DNA of 36,554 nucleotides. Source: JBBTSQ01 sp038078755 (GTDB taxonomy: Bacteria > Patescibacteriota > Minisyncoccia > Phycocordibacterales > JBAYGS01). The stretch lies in contig JBBTSQ010000026.1 in assembly GCA_038078755.1 (NCBI GenBank), forward strand, positions 1 to 36,554, read 5' to 3'. The notes beneath the pieces were generated by a model, which was given only the letters and a program-made list of their open reading frames with translations, did not search any database and had not been told where the DNA came from. The number at the start of each line of letters is the position of its first letter. The first letter of the stretch is position 1. Below, one piece after another: positions 18,024 through 24,219 of the stretch. The translations under genes were made by a program, and so were the position numbers.

Positions 18024-18547
18024 TGGCTTTAACGAACCACAAAACGCAACGCGGAATCACACTCGCCGAAACAATTGTTTACGCGGCAGTGCTAGCGGTT
18101 CTTTTTGTGATAGTCGTTCATGGCTTGCTCGAGCTCTCTCGGACGTACAAGTCGCTTACGGTATCTCGAAGGCTGACACTTTCCTCAACGTCCCTCATGG
18201 AACGAATGACCTACGAAATTCGGCAGGCCAACGATGTCGATCTGTCGAACAGCATACTCAATACCTCTCCCGGAAAATTAGTACTGAACACCACTCTGGC
18301 TGATGGTACACCGACTACAGTCGAATTTTCTGTGTCCACGAGTACCTTGGTGATGAAGCAGGGCGGAGCATCCTTAGGCTCGCTTACCAGTGCTTCCACC
18401 ACCATCGATAGTGTGATTTTCAAATTGTTGACGAACGGTTCTGTCTCAAAAGCGGTGCGAGTGGAGACCCAGATCAGCGCCACCTCCGGGGGATACAGCA
18501 AGACTGCCAAGTTGTACAATACGATTATTCTCCGAGGCTCGTACTAG
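18023..18547 (+). CDS. Prepilin-like minor pilin (PilW/GspJ type)
   Basis: The 174 residues begin with an 11-residue basic leader ending in G, then ITLAETIVYAAVLAVLFVIVV, with Glu at mature position 5. The segment LTLSSTSLMERMTYEIRQANDVDLSNS after the helix is typical of PilW/GspJ minor pseudopilins, which join the tip complex. The start codon shares one base with the previous stop codon. Confidence 0.85.
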   Translation: MALTNHKTQRGITLAETIVYAAVLAVLFVIVVHGLLELSRTYKSLTVSRRLTLSSTSLMERMTYEIRQANDVDLSNSILNTSPGKLVLNTTLADGTPTTVEFSVSTSTLVMKQGGASLGSLTSASTTIDSVIFKLLTNGSVSKAVRVETQISATSGGYSKTAKLYNTIILRGSY

Positions 18548-18562
18548 TCATTCAATCTAAGT

Positions 18563-20815
18563 ATGAAAAAAATAATCACACAGAATCAAGGAGGCTATGC
18601 CATGCTCACTGCGGTGATGTTCTTTTTATTTGCTACCAGTATCATTGTGCTCGGCACATCATCCTCAGTGCTTCGCGAAATGCAAGTCGCTACAAATGTA
18701 CTCAAAACTAAAGCGAGTTATTTCACTTCAGAATCGGGAGCGGAAGATGTTATCTATCGCACTCAAAACGGTATACCGGTATCAAACAATGAGATCATCT
18801 CACTCGACGGATTTACCGCCACCACGCTCACTACCAGCGGATCGGGGGGTGAATCAATCGTCACTGCCCAGAGTGATCGTTTGGGCTATACCAGAAAGAT
18901 TACCGCCACACTCACCACTGGCTCCGGAGGGTCGTTTTTTTACGGAGTACAAGTTGGTCTTGGCGGGTTAACTCTTAATAATAGCGCGTTTGTGGTGGGC
19001 AATGTCTACTCTGATGGACCGGTTGTCGGTACGGCAAATATCTCTTCTAATCCATCTAATCCAGATTTTGTATCTTCGGTGACCGTCGGCCCGACGGCGC
19101 AGAAAGCAGTGTGGAATGGCTCGTATGTCTATGTGGTCAATGAGACCACGGTTCAAACTGTGAACGTTTCTAATCACGCTTCTCCGGCAGTGGTCTCGAC
19201 CGTCACCAATCCAGACACCAGTAGCAATCCGCAACAAAAAGATATCGCTGTTGCCAATGGACATCTCTTCATCACTGCTACTAATCACAACAATGTGCGA
19301 TCTGTAAGTATAAGTAATCCGGCAGCTCCGGTGTTTCTCGGCCAAGTGGCAGTATCGGGCGGACCTCAAGCAATCGAAGTTTCGGGCTCGTACGCCTATG
19401 TATTGTCGTACAGTGGCGCAACACTTAAGACCATCAATATCAGCAACCCATCAGCAATGGCCGTGGTTTCAACGGTGACCACTAATCCTGGCCCAATTGA
19501 ACTCGCGGTGCAAGGTTCGTATTTGTATGTTGTCAGTCAGAATGGCACCCAAAAGCTTGAAATATTCAGCTTGGCGAATCCGGCTAGTCCGACCTTGGTT
19601 GGTTCAGTCACCATTTCTGGAAATCCAATCCCGCTTTCGGTAAACGGCTCCTATGCGTATATTGGTTCAAAAAGTGGGAGTAAACTTGAAGTGGTCAATG
19701 TGTCGAATCCAGCCTTACCGGTATTAGTTGGAGGAAGCGCTTCAAATTCCGTAATCGATCCTAAAGGTTTGTATGCCACCGGCAGTTATCTCTACGTGGC
19801 AGTAAGTTATGGCAGTACCAATCAATTCCAAGTATGGGATATTTCCAATCCGTCCGTGTGGTCCAATGTAAACACCGTTACCATCTCTGGCGGAGCACCG
19901 GTGTTTGTCACGGGAGGGCAGTCTGGCTATCTGTATCTATTGACTCAAAATGCAAATGCGACCAGTCCGCTTCGTATTTACCGAGTGACTGGTTCGGGGG
20001 GAAATATGATTTATGGTGATGTGGTGTCTTCCGGCGCGTCTGGGTCAATCACCAAAATTCATGCTACTAGTTCTCTGTATGCTAAGACTATTACCAACTC
20101 ACTCACTGATAAAAACGCTTATTATCAAACTATCTCTAACACCACAGTATTGGGGACATCATATCCGGGGAGCGCAAACCAACCCGCAGGCACGTTTCCG
20201 ATTTCAGATGAACAAATTACTGGGTGGGAGACTGATGCTGCGGCAGGGGGGACTGCTACCTGTGACGAATCCACCTATACTATCAATGGCACCGTCACTC
20301 TCGGTCCTAAAAAAATTCCATGCGATTTATCTATTAGTAGCAACGCTATTGTCTCGTTCGCTGGTCCGGTATGGGTATCTGGCAACATTACTATTTCTAA
20401 CAATTCGGTGATTAAGGTGGCGAGCGGTCTTTCTGGCAAGACCGTCCCGATTATTGCTGACAAGCTGTCCAATCGTTCGAGTAGTAGTCGAATCGAATTG
20501 AGTAATAATACAAACGTGCAGGGTTCCGGTACAAATTCGTATTTATTATTTGTCTCTCAAAATAATAGCGCCGAGACCGGTGGTGGCACGACCGCGATTA
20601 TTGTCAGCAATAATTTGACTGGCGCGGTATTGCTGTATGCGCCACACGGCGAAGTGTTGTTGTCGAACAATGTTCGATTGAAAGAGGTGACCGCGTATAA
20701 ATTGACCGCAAGCAATAACGCTGAAATTATTTATGAGAGCGGATTGGCCAATTTAATTTTTACCAGTGGGCCGTCGGGGGGGTACTCTATCGGCGGATGG
20801 GGAGCAAGTCAGTAG
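18563..20815 (+). CDS. PilX-like minor pilin with an inserted LVIVD beta-propeller
   Basis: The 750 residues start with MKKIITQNQGG, then YAMLTAVMFFLFATSIIVLG, a PilX-like prepilin helix (no Glu at position 5), and ASYFTSESGAEDVIYR, a hallmark of CPR PilX-like proteins. Residues about 165-480 carry seven repeats of about 45 residues of the form GSYAYV...LKTINISNPS...VVSTV, matching LVIVD-type beta-propeller blades; seven copies predict a complete propeller. The flanking segments (NVYSDGPVVG before, SGGNMIYGDVVSSG after) read as one interrupted motif, so the propeller appears inserted into a pre-existing PilX-like scaffold. The C-terminal ~250 residues form a beta-helix-like domain with repeated ISNN segments, ending SGGYSIGGWGASQ. 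It is the last gene of the operon. Placement at the pilus tip is inference by analogy with PilX/PilY1 systems. Confidence 0.85.
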   Translation: MKKIITQNQGGYAMLTAVMFFLFATSIIVLGTSSSVLREMQVATNVLKTKASYFTSESGAEDVIYRTQNGIPVSNNEIISLDGFTATTLTTSGSGGESIVTAQSDRLGYTRKITATLTTGSGGSFFYGVQVGLGGLTLNNSAFVVGNVYSDGPVVGTANISSNPSNPDFVSSVTVGPTAQKAVWNGSYVYVVNETTVQTVNVSNHASPAVVSTVTNPDTSSNPQQKDIAVANGHLFITATNHNNVRSVSISNPAAPVFLGQVAVSGGPQAIEVSGSYAYVLSYSGATLKTINISNPSAMAVVSTVTTNPGPIELAVQGSYLYVVSQNGTQKLEIFSLANPASPTLVGSVTISGNPIPLSVNGSYAYIGSKSGSKLEVVNVSNPALPVLVGGSASNSVIDPKGLYATGSYLYVAVSYGSTNQFQVWDISNPSVWSNVNTVTISGGAPVFVTGGQSGYLYLLTQNANATSPLRIYRVTGSGGNMIYGDVVSSGASGSITKIHATSSLYAKTITNSLTDKNAYYQTISNTTVLGTSYPGSANQPAGTFPISDEQITGWETDAAAGGTATCDESTYTINGTVTLGPKKIPCDLSISSNAIVSFAGPVWVSGNITISNNSVIKVASGLSGKTVPIIADKLSNRSSSSRIELSNNTNVQGSGTNSYLLFVSQNNSAETGGGTTAIIVSNNLTGAVLLYAPHGEVLLSNNVRLKEVTAYKLTASNNAEIIYESGLANLIFTSGPSGGYSIGGWGASQ

Positions 20816-20867
20816 GAAAGAAGGTAAGAAGCAAGAGAGACAAGAAGACCGGTCAGATCGGAAAAAG

Positions 20868-20910
20868 AGATAAGAAGGGGTGGCCGCTTCGCGGCCACCC
20901 CTTCTTATCT
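20868..20910. terminator. 20-bp perfect hairpin after the pilus operon
   Basis: AGATAAGAAGGGGTGGCCGC (20868-20887), loop TTC and its exact complement (20891-20910) form a very stable hairpin, with weaker pairing of purine-rich and pyrimidine-rich flanks beyond it. There is no T-run on the plus side; the minus side has CTCTTTTTCC. It probably ends or protects the pilus transcript, but by position rather than by canonical form. Confidence 0.6.
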
Positions 20911-20943
20911 GACGGGTCTGTCTCGCTTCTCGTCTAGTCTCTA

Positions 20944-20952
20944 TGTTACAAT
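20944..20952 (+). promoter_or_regulatory. Extended -10 promoter of tpiA-pgk
   Basis: TGT followed by TACAAT (20947-20952) forms an extended -10; no good -35 is seen. It overlaps the upstream ATG at 20951, which argues for translation starting at 20960, essentially at the predicted transcription start. Confidence 0.55.
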
Positions 20953-20959
20953 GGTTTTT

Positions 20960-21739
20960 ATGCATGCAAAAAAGACTAAAAAATTGATTGTCGGTAATTG
21001 GAAAATGAACCCGCTCTCTCTCGATGAGGCGAAAGAAATCGTCACCTCTACCAAACGAGCAGTGCAAAAAGCCACACGTACTCATGTGGTACTCTGCCCG
21101 CCTACTGTTTTCATAAGTGATGTGGTAAAAACCACCTTCCATACGCCACGTCTTTCGGTCGGCGGTCAGGATGCATTTTGGGAAAGTTACGGCTCATACA
21201 CAGGCAGTGTCAGCCCGATGATGCTCGCTTCGGTCGGGGCGGGGTATGTGATCCTCGGACACTCCGAACGCCGCGCTCTCGGTGAGACCGAGCTCCAGAT
21301 TTCTGCCAAGATTCTATTGGCGCTCGAAGCGGGGTTAACTGTTATTGTGTGTGTCGGTGAGTCTGTCCGAGATGATCACGGCAGGTATCTTGAAGTGATT
21401 CGTCAGCAGATTACATCGGCGTTTATCAAAGTGACCGTAAAGCAATTGCCAAATGTGGTGGTAGCGTATGAGCCGATCTGGGCGATTGGCAAAGAATCAA
21501 AGGGGCCGATGACTCCGCGAGATCTTCATGAAATGACTATTTTTATAAAAAAAGTACTCTCGGAACGCTATAGTCAAAAAGTAGCGATGCAAACAGTTAT
21601 TCTCTATGGCGGATCAGTGACCGCTGACACTGCAGCAACGTTGGTCAAAGAGGGCGAGGTCTCGGGACTATTGGTTGGTCGAGAAAGTATCAATCCTGAA
21701 GGTTTTTCAAATATCATCAAGGTGGTTGATGCGCTTTAA
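20960..21739 (+). CDS. tpiA: Triosephosphate isomerase
   Basis: This TIM barrel interconverts dihydroxyacetone phosphate and glyceraldehyde 3-phosphate in glycolysis. It has 259 residues from the chosen start. Visible catalytic features: NWKMNP with Lys15, HSERR with His101, YEPIWAIGK with Glu171, and the phosphate-binding LYGGSVT near the C terminus, then GLLVGRES. The flexible loop 6, usually AIGTGK, reads AIGKESKGPMTP, so the lid is altered while the catalytic Glu is intact. I prefer the ATG at 20960 to the one at 20951 because the latter lies inside the -10 box. pgk follows after 4 nt, forming a two-gene glycolytic unit. Confidence 0.95.
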   Translation: MHAKKTKKLIVGNWKMNPLSLDEAKEIVTSTKRAVQKATRTHVVLCPPTVFISDVVKTTFHTPRLSVGGQDAFWESYGSYTGSVSPMMLASVGAGYVILGHSERRALGETELQISAKILLALEAGLTVIVCVGESVRDDHGRYLEVIRQQITSAFIKVTVKQLPNVVVAYEPIWAIGKESKGPMTPRDLHEMTIFIKKVLSERYSQKVAMQTVILYGGSVTADTAATLVKEGEVSGLLVGRESINPEGFSNIIKVVDAL

Positions 21740-21743
21740 AAAC

Positions 21744-22871
21744 ATGCTCCCATTCAAAACACTTTCGGATACGGGGGATATTTCGGGGAAGATAGCGCTT
21801 GTACGACTTGATTTGAATGTGCCGATTGTACAAGGGTGTGTGAGAGATGATTTTCGGATCGCTCAATCGCTACCCACCCTCTCTTTTCTACAAAAAGCCG
21901 GAGCGAAGATTCTAGTGCTGGCGCATATTGAATCAGTCGAAACAAATTCGCTTTCGCCGGTGTTTGAGCATTTGAAAACACGAGCAGAGACAAAAGACAT
22001 CGTGTTTGCAAAAACTCTTTCAGAGGCAAAAACCGCTCTCGAAACGCTTCCGGCAGGGGGGATCGTGCTTCTGGAAAATCTCCGTTCATTTGGAGACAAA
22101 GAAAAGAATAATGATGTTGGCTTTGCGCAAGAACTCGCGAGTCTCGGCGACTTCTATGTGAACGATGCCTTCTCGGTATCACATCGACCACACGCTTCGA
22201 TTGTCGGTGTGCCACAGCTGCTTCCTCACTATGCTGGTTTTCAATTTGAAAAAGAGTACACGAAGCTTTCAGAAGCTTTCGTGCCACAACATCCGTTTGT
22301 TTTTATTCTGGGAGGAGCAAAGTTTGATACGAAATTGCCACTGGTGACCAAGTTTCTTGAAAAAGCAGATACCGTATTTATTGGAGGAGCGCTGTCGAAT
22401 GATATTTTTAAACAACAAGGGCTTGAGGTTGGCGCATCAGTTATATCGGCTCACCCAGTAGACCTGCGGGTGATTATGGCTAGTCCAAAACTCCTCATTC
22501 CCACAGATGCGCGAGTCAATACGCCGACGACCACTCCCAAGCAACTACAGGAGGTGCTCGCCTCCGACAAAATTCTCGATGCGGGACCAGAGACGATTGC
22601 TGATTTAAAAAAAGCTCTCGCCGGCGCACAATTTGTCCTCTGGAATGGACCGCTTGGGGATTATGAAAAAGGATTTTCGCAGTCGACCATAGATCTCGCA
22701 AACGCCATTATCGAAAGTGGTGCCTACTCGGTAGTTGGTGGGGGAGATACCTTGGCTGTACTTGGAAAAGCCGGTCTACTCAATCAATTTTCTTTTGTCT
22801 CAACCGGAGGTGGCGCCATGCTTGACTTCCTCGTAAACGAGTCCCTCCCCGGAATTGAAGCCTTAAAATAA
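21744..22871 (+). CDS. pgk: Phosphoglycerate kinase
   Basis: This enzyme transfers phosphate from 1,3-bisphosphoglycerate to ADP, the first ATP-yielding step of lower glycolysis. It has 375 residues from ATG 21744, slightly short for the family. Motifs: LVRLDLNVPI and RDDFRI in the N-terminal lobe, VLLENLRSF, FYVNDAFSVSHRPHAS, FILGGAKFDTKLPL, LWNGPLGDYEKGF, and the nucleotide-loop motifs VVGGGDT and FVSTGGGAMLDFL. The usual SHLGRP motif after the first strand-loop is replaced by AHIESVET, so its conserved Arg is missing. An in-frame ATG at 21729 overlaps tpiA by 11 nt; I prefer 21744 because MLPFKTLSD fits the family N terminus. No terminator is seen after it. Confidence 0.94.
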   Translation: MLPFKTLSDTGDISGKIALVRLDLNVPIVQGCVRDDFRIAQSLPTLSFLQKAGAKILVLAHIESVETNSLSPVFEHLKTRAETKDIVFAKTLSEAKTALETLPAGGIVLLENLRSFGDKEKNNDVGFAQELASLGDFYVNDAFSVSHRPHASIVGVPQLLPHYAGFQFEKEYTKLSEAFVPQHPFVFILGGAKFDTKLPLVTKFLEKADTVFIGGALSNDIFKQQGLEVGASVISAHPVDLRVIMASPKLLIPTDARVNTPTTTPKQLQEVLASDKILDAGPETIADLKKALAGAQFVLWNGPLGDYEKGFSQSTIDLANAIIESGAYSVVGGGDTLAVLGKAGLLNQFSFVSTGGGAMLDFLVNESLPGIEALK

Positions 22872-22885
22872 GGGTTTTCTGGTAC

Positions 22886-22914
22886 TTGACAAATAATATC
22901 GGAGGGTATATAAT
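22886..22914 (+). promoter_or_regulatory. Perfect consensus sigma-70 promoter
   Basis: TTGACA (22886-22891), 17-nt spacer, TATAAT (22909-22914): both boxes and the spacing match the vegetative consensus exactly, the best promoter in the window. The predicted start near 22921 gives a leader of about 148 nt to the ATG at 23069. Confidence 0.9.
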
Positions 22915-22958
22915 ACACACAGAATCAGCTCATTAAAAAATACACGAATCCTTGAAAA

Positions 22959-23051
22959 TTCGCCACAGCAGAAAGTCTATTTTTCAAAAAGCGGTCTTTC
23001 TGCTGTGGCGAAGTACGCCCACCTTCACAACCTACTATGGCAAGGCATAGT
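22959..23051 (+). ncRNA. Structured 5' leader with two hairpins
   Basis: The first hairpin has a 17-bp perfect stem (TTCGCCACAGCAGAAAG at 22959-22975 with its complement at 22996-23012) and a 20-nt loop. The second is ACTATG/CATAGT (23034-23039, 23046-23051) with a 6-nt loop. Neither is followed by a U-tract, so the leader does not look like an attenuator. AGGA at 23060-23063 could be the ribosome-binding site, right after the second hairpin. It may be a translational control element or mRNA stabiliser. Confidence 0.6.
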
Positions 23052-23068
23052 CGCAACATAGGAATACT

Positions 23069-23674
23069 ATGAGTAACAATGCAACGTGGTATCAGTCCAC
23101 TCACACCCTGAGAATCATTGGCGACAAAGACCCATCACTCGAGCACATCAAACATCTCCACGACGGACTACTGGCTGATTTGGTGGAAGCCGTTATGAAT
23201 GGTGCTCTGCCCGATCGCGAGGCACTCCGCAAAGTCTACGGACTTCCTCCACTCAAACTCATGATCGTGATTGATTATGGGAAGACGCTCGAGCAGGTGC
23301 TCGAAGCCGGGAAATACGATTGGGTGAATTCTGACGTCACTCCTGATCGCTTTCCAATTAAAGGCACTGGAGTGGTTGAGCGTGAAGCCAAGATTGTGCA
23401 TTTCGGCAAGGATATGTCTTCCGAGCAAGTCGAGGCGGAGCTCGAAAAGAAGAGCTTGCGCCCCGGCACTCACGAAGAATTGCTCGCGTTTGGATCGACA
23501 TATCCAGAAATGCAGAGAAAATTTCCGATCGTGGCTCTCGGGTCGTCTGCGGTCGTTTACGGCGGTCGCTGTGTCGTCTACCTGATCAGGGTCGACTCGG
23601 AGCGCCGCGTCGGCCTCGGCAGGTGGGGTGGTGGGTGGGGCGGCGGCTGCCGTTTCCTTGCCTTCGCAAAATAG
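23069..23674 (+). CDS. CPR-type conserved hypothetical protein
   Basis: This 201-residue soluble protein has no signal peptide or membrane helix. It resembles a family I recall from many Parcubacteria genomes, often preceded by a strong promoter and hairpin leader. The recognisable parts are an N-terminal helical region (HIKHLHDGLLADLVEAV), a middle beta segment (KLMIVIDYGKTLEQVLEAGKYDWVNSDVT), and a C-terminal module (GTHEELLAFGSTYPEMQRKFPIVALGS, then a Gly/Trp-rich patch, then CRFLAFAK). The molecular function is unknown. It stands alone between a consensus promoter and a good terminator, so it should be highly expressed. Family recall is from memory and not checked. Confidence 0.8.
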   Translation: MSNNATWYQSTHTLRIIGDKDPSLEHIKHLHDGLLADLVEAVMNGALPDREALRKVYGLPPLKLMIVIDYGKTLEQVLEAGKYDWVNSDVTPDRFPIKGTGVVEREAKIVHFGKDMSSEQVEAELEKKSLRPGTHEELLAFGSTYPEMQRKFPIVALGSSAVVYGGRCVVYLIRVDSERRVGLGRWGGGWGGGCRFLAFAK

Positions 23675-23732
23675 TTCTCTGATCCTTAGGCTTTGGGATT
23701 TGACCCTTTGTCCCTTGGACACTTGGATTCGC

Positions 23733-23771
23733 CCGGCACATACAGTATGTATGTGCCGGTTTTAATTTTTT
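23733..23771 (+). terminator. Intrinsic terminator of the hypothetical gene
   Basis: CCGGCACATAC (23733-23743), loop AGTAT and its complement GTATGTGCCGG (23749-23759), followed by a T-rich tract to about 23771. It is a classical strong terminator 60 nt past the stop. Confidence 0.9.
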
Positions 23772-23802
23772 GATATACTGTCTTTGGCAAATGAAAAATC
23801 TA

Positions 23803-24183
23803 CTATAATACGTTTTTTATTTTATTTGCATTGCGAATAAAATCTTTTTTGTCTCCTGTGGTGTCGGAGTGCGGTAGGATGGAGACGTGTGAGTGAGGAA
23901 CCTCATCACCTTTGACGCCGATCCAAATAGCTTCTTGACCGAAGGCTTTTTGCTGTGCGCGGGCAATTACCTGTGCAACTTCAAAATATGCACCTATATT
24001 TTGGGACACCTGCCTGCCGGCAGGCAGGTCCCACACCCATCGATAGTGTGTTTTTGGAATGATAAGAGTGTGTCCGACTGATACCGGATTGATGTCGAGG
24101 AATGCCAAGAAGTCAGCGTCCTCATAGATAATATGCGCTGGAATTTCTTTTTTCACGATTTTGCAAAAGATGCAGGAGTCCAT
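23803..24183 (-). CDS. HIT-family hydrolase (Hint-like)
   Basis: This 126-residue member of the histidine-triad superfamily probably hydrolyses nucleotide phosphoramidates or dinucleotides. It starts MDSCIFCKIVKKEIPAHIIYED with the Cys-x-x-Cys typical of bacterial Hint proteins, then AFLDINPVSVGHTLIIPK. The histidine-triad motif reads HSHVSILPH at residues 97-105: the first His and the nucleophilic middle His99 are kept, but the third is Ser. Residues 53-58 (LPAGRQ) are encoded by a GC-rich palindrome (24008-24029) and look like an insertion between the WVWD and NIGAYFEVA segments. The frame extends upstream to 24378, but the MDSCIFC start matches the family and sits exactly at a predicted transcription start. 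It diverges from recJ. Confidence 0.9.
   Translation of the reverse strand: MDSCIFCKIVKKEIPAHIIYEDADFLAFLDINPVSVGHTLIIPKTHYRWVWDLPAGRQVSQNIGAYFEVAQVIARAQQKAFGQEAIWIGVKGDEVPHSHVSILPHSDTTGDKKDFIRNANKIKNVL
24008..24029. repeat. 22-bp perfect palindrome inside the HIT gene encoding LPAGRQ
   Basis: The core CCTGCCTGCCGGCAGGCAGG (24009-24028) is flanked by A and T, giving a 22-bp perfect palindrome. In the HIT frame it encodes Leu-Pro-Ala-Gly-Arg-Gln, and because it is self-complementary the opposite strand encodes the same peptide in the matching frame. It is much more GC-rich than its surroundings. Confidence 0.85.
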
Positions 24184-24189
24184 GGGGCT

Positions 24190-24198
24190 ATTATAGCA
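24190..24198 (-). promoter_or_regulatory. Extended -10 promoter, HIT gene (leaderless)
   Basis: On the minus strand TGC TATAAT (complement of 24190-24198) ends 6 nt before the start codon, so the predicted first transcribed base is the A of ATG (24183). Confidence 0.7.
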
Positions 24199-24204
24199 AA
24201 AATT

Positions 24205-24213
24205 TGTTAAAAT
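24205..24213 (+). promoter_or_regulatory. Extended -10 promoter, recJ (leaderless)
   Basis: TGT TAAAAT ends at 24213, 6 nt before the ATG at 24220, mirroring the HIT promoter on the other strand. The two -10 boxes are only 12 nt apart, so the polymerases should exclude each other. Confidence 0.65.
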
Positions 24214-24219
24214 GAAACA

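Noticed and set aside
21754..22287. 177-residue open frame opposite pgk
   Set aside because: It is antisense to conserved PGK motifs, with no supporting signals.
23168..23722. 184-residue open frame opposite the CPR hypothetical
   Set aside because: The plus-strand gene has a consensus promoter, leader and terminator; the minus frame has none.
23804..23809. TATAAT on the plus strand after the CPR gene's terminator
   Set aside because: No plus-strand gene follows before recJ, and there is no adequate -35; it overlaps the end of the HIT gene.
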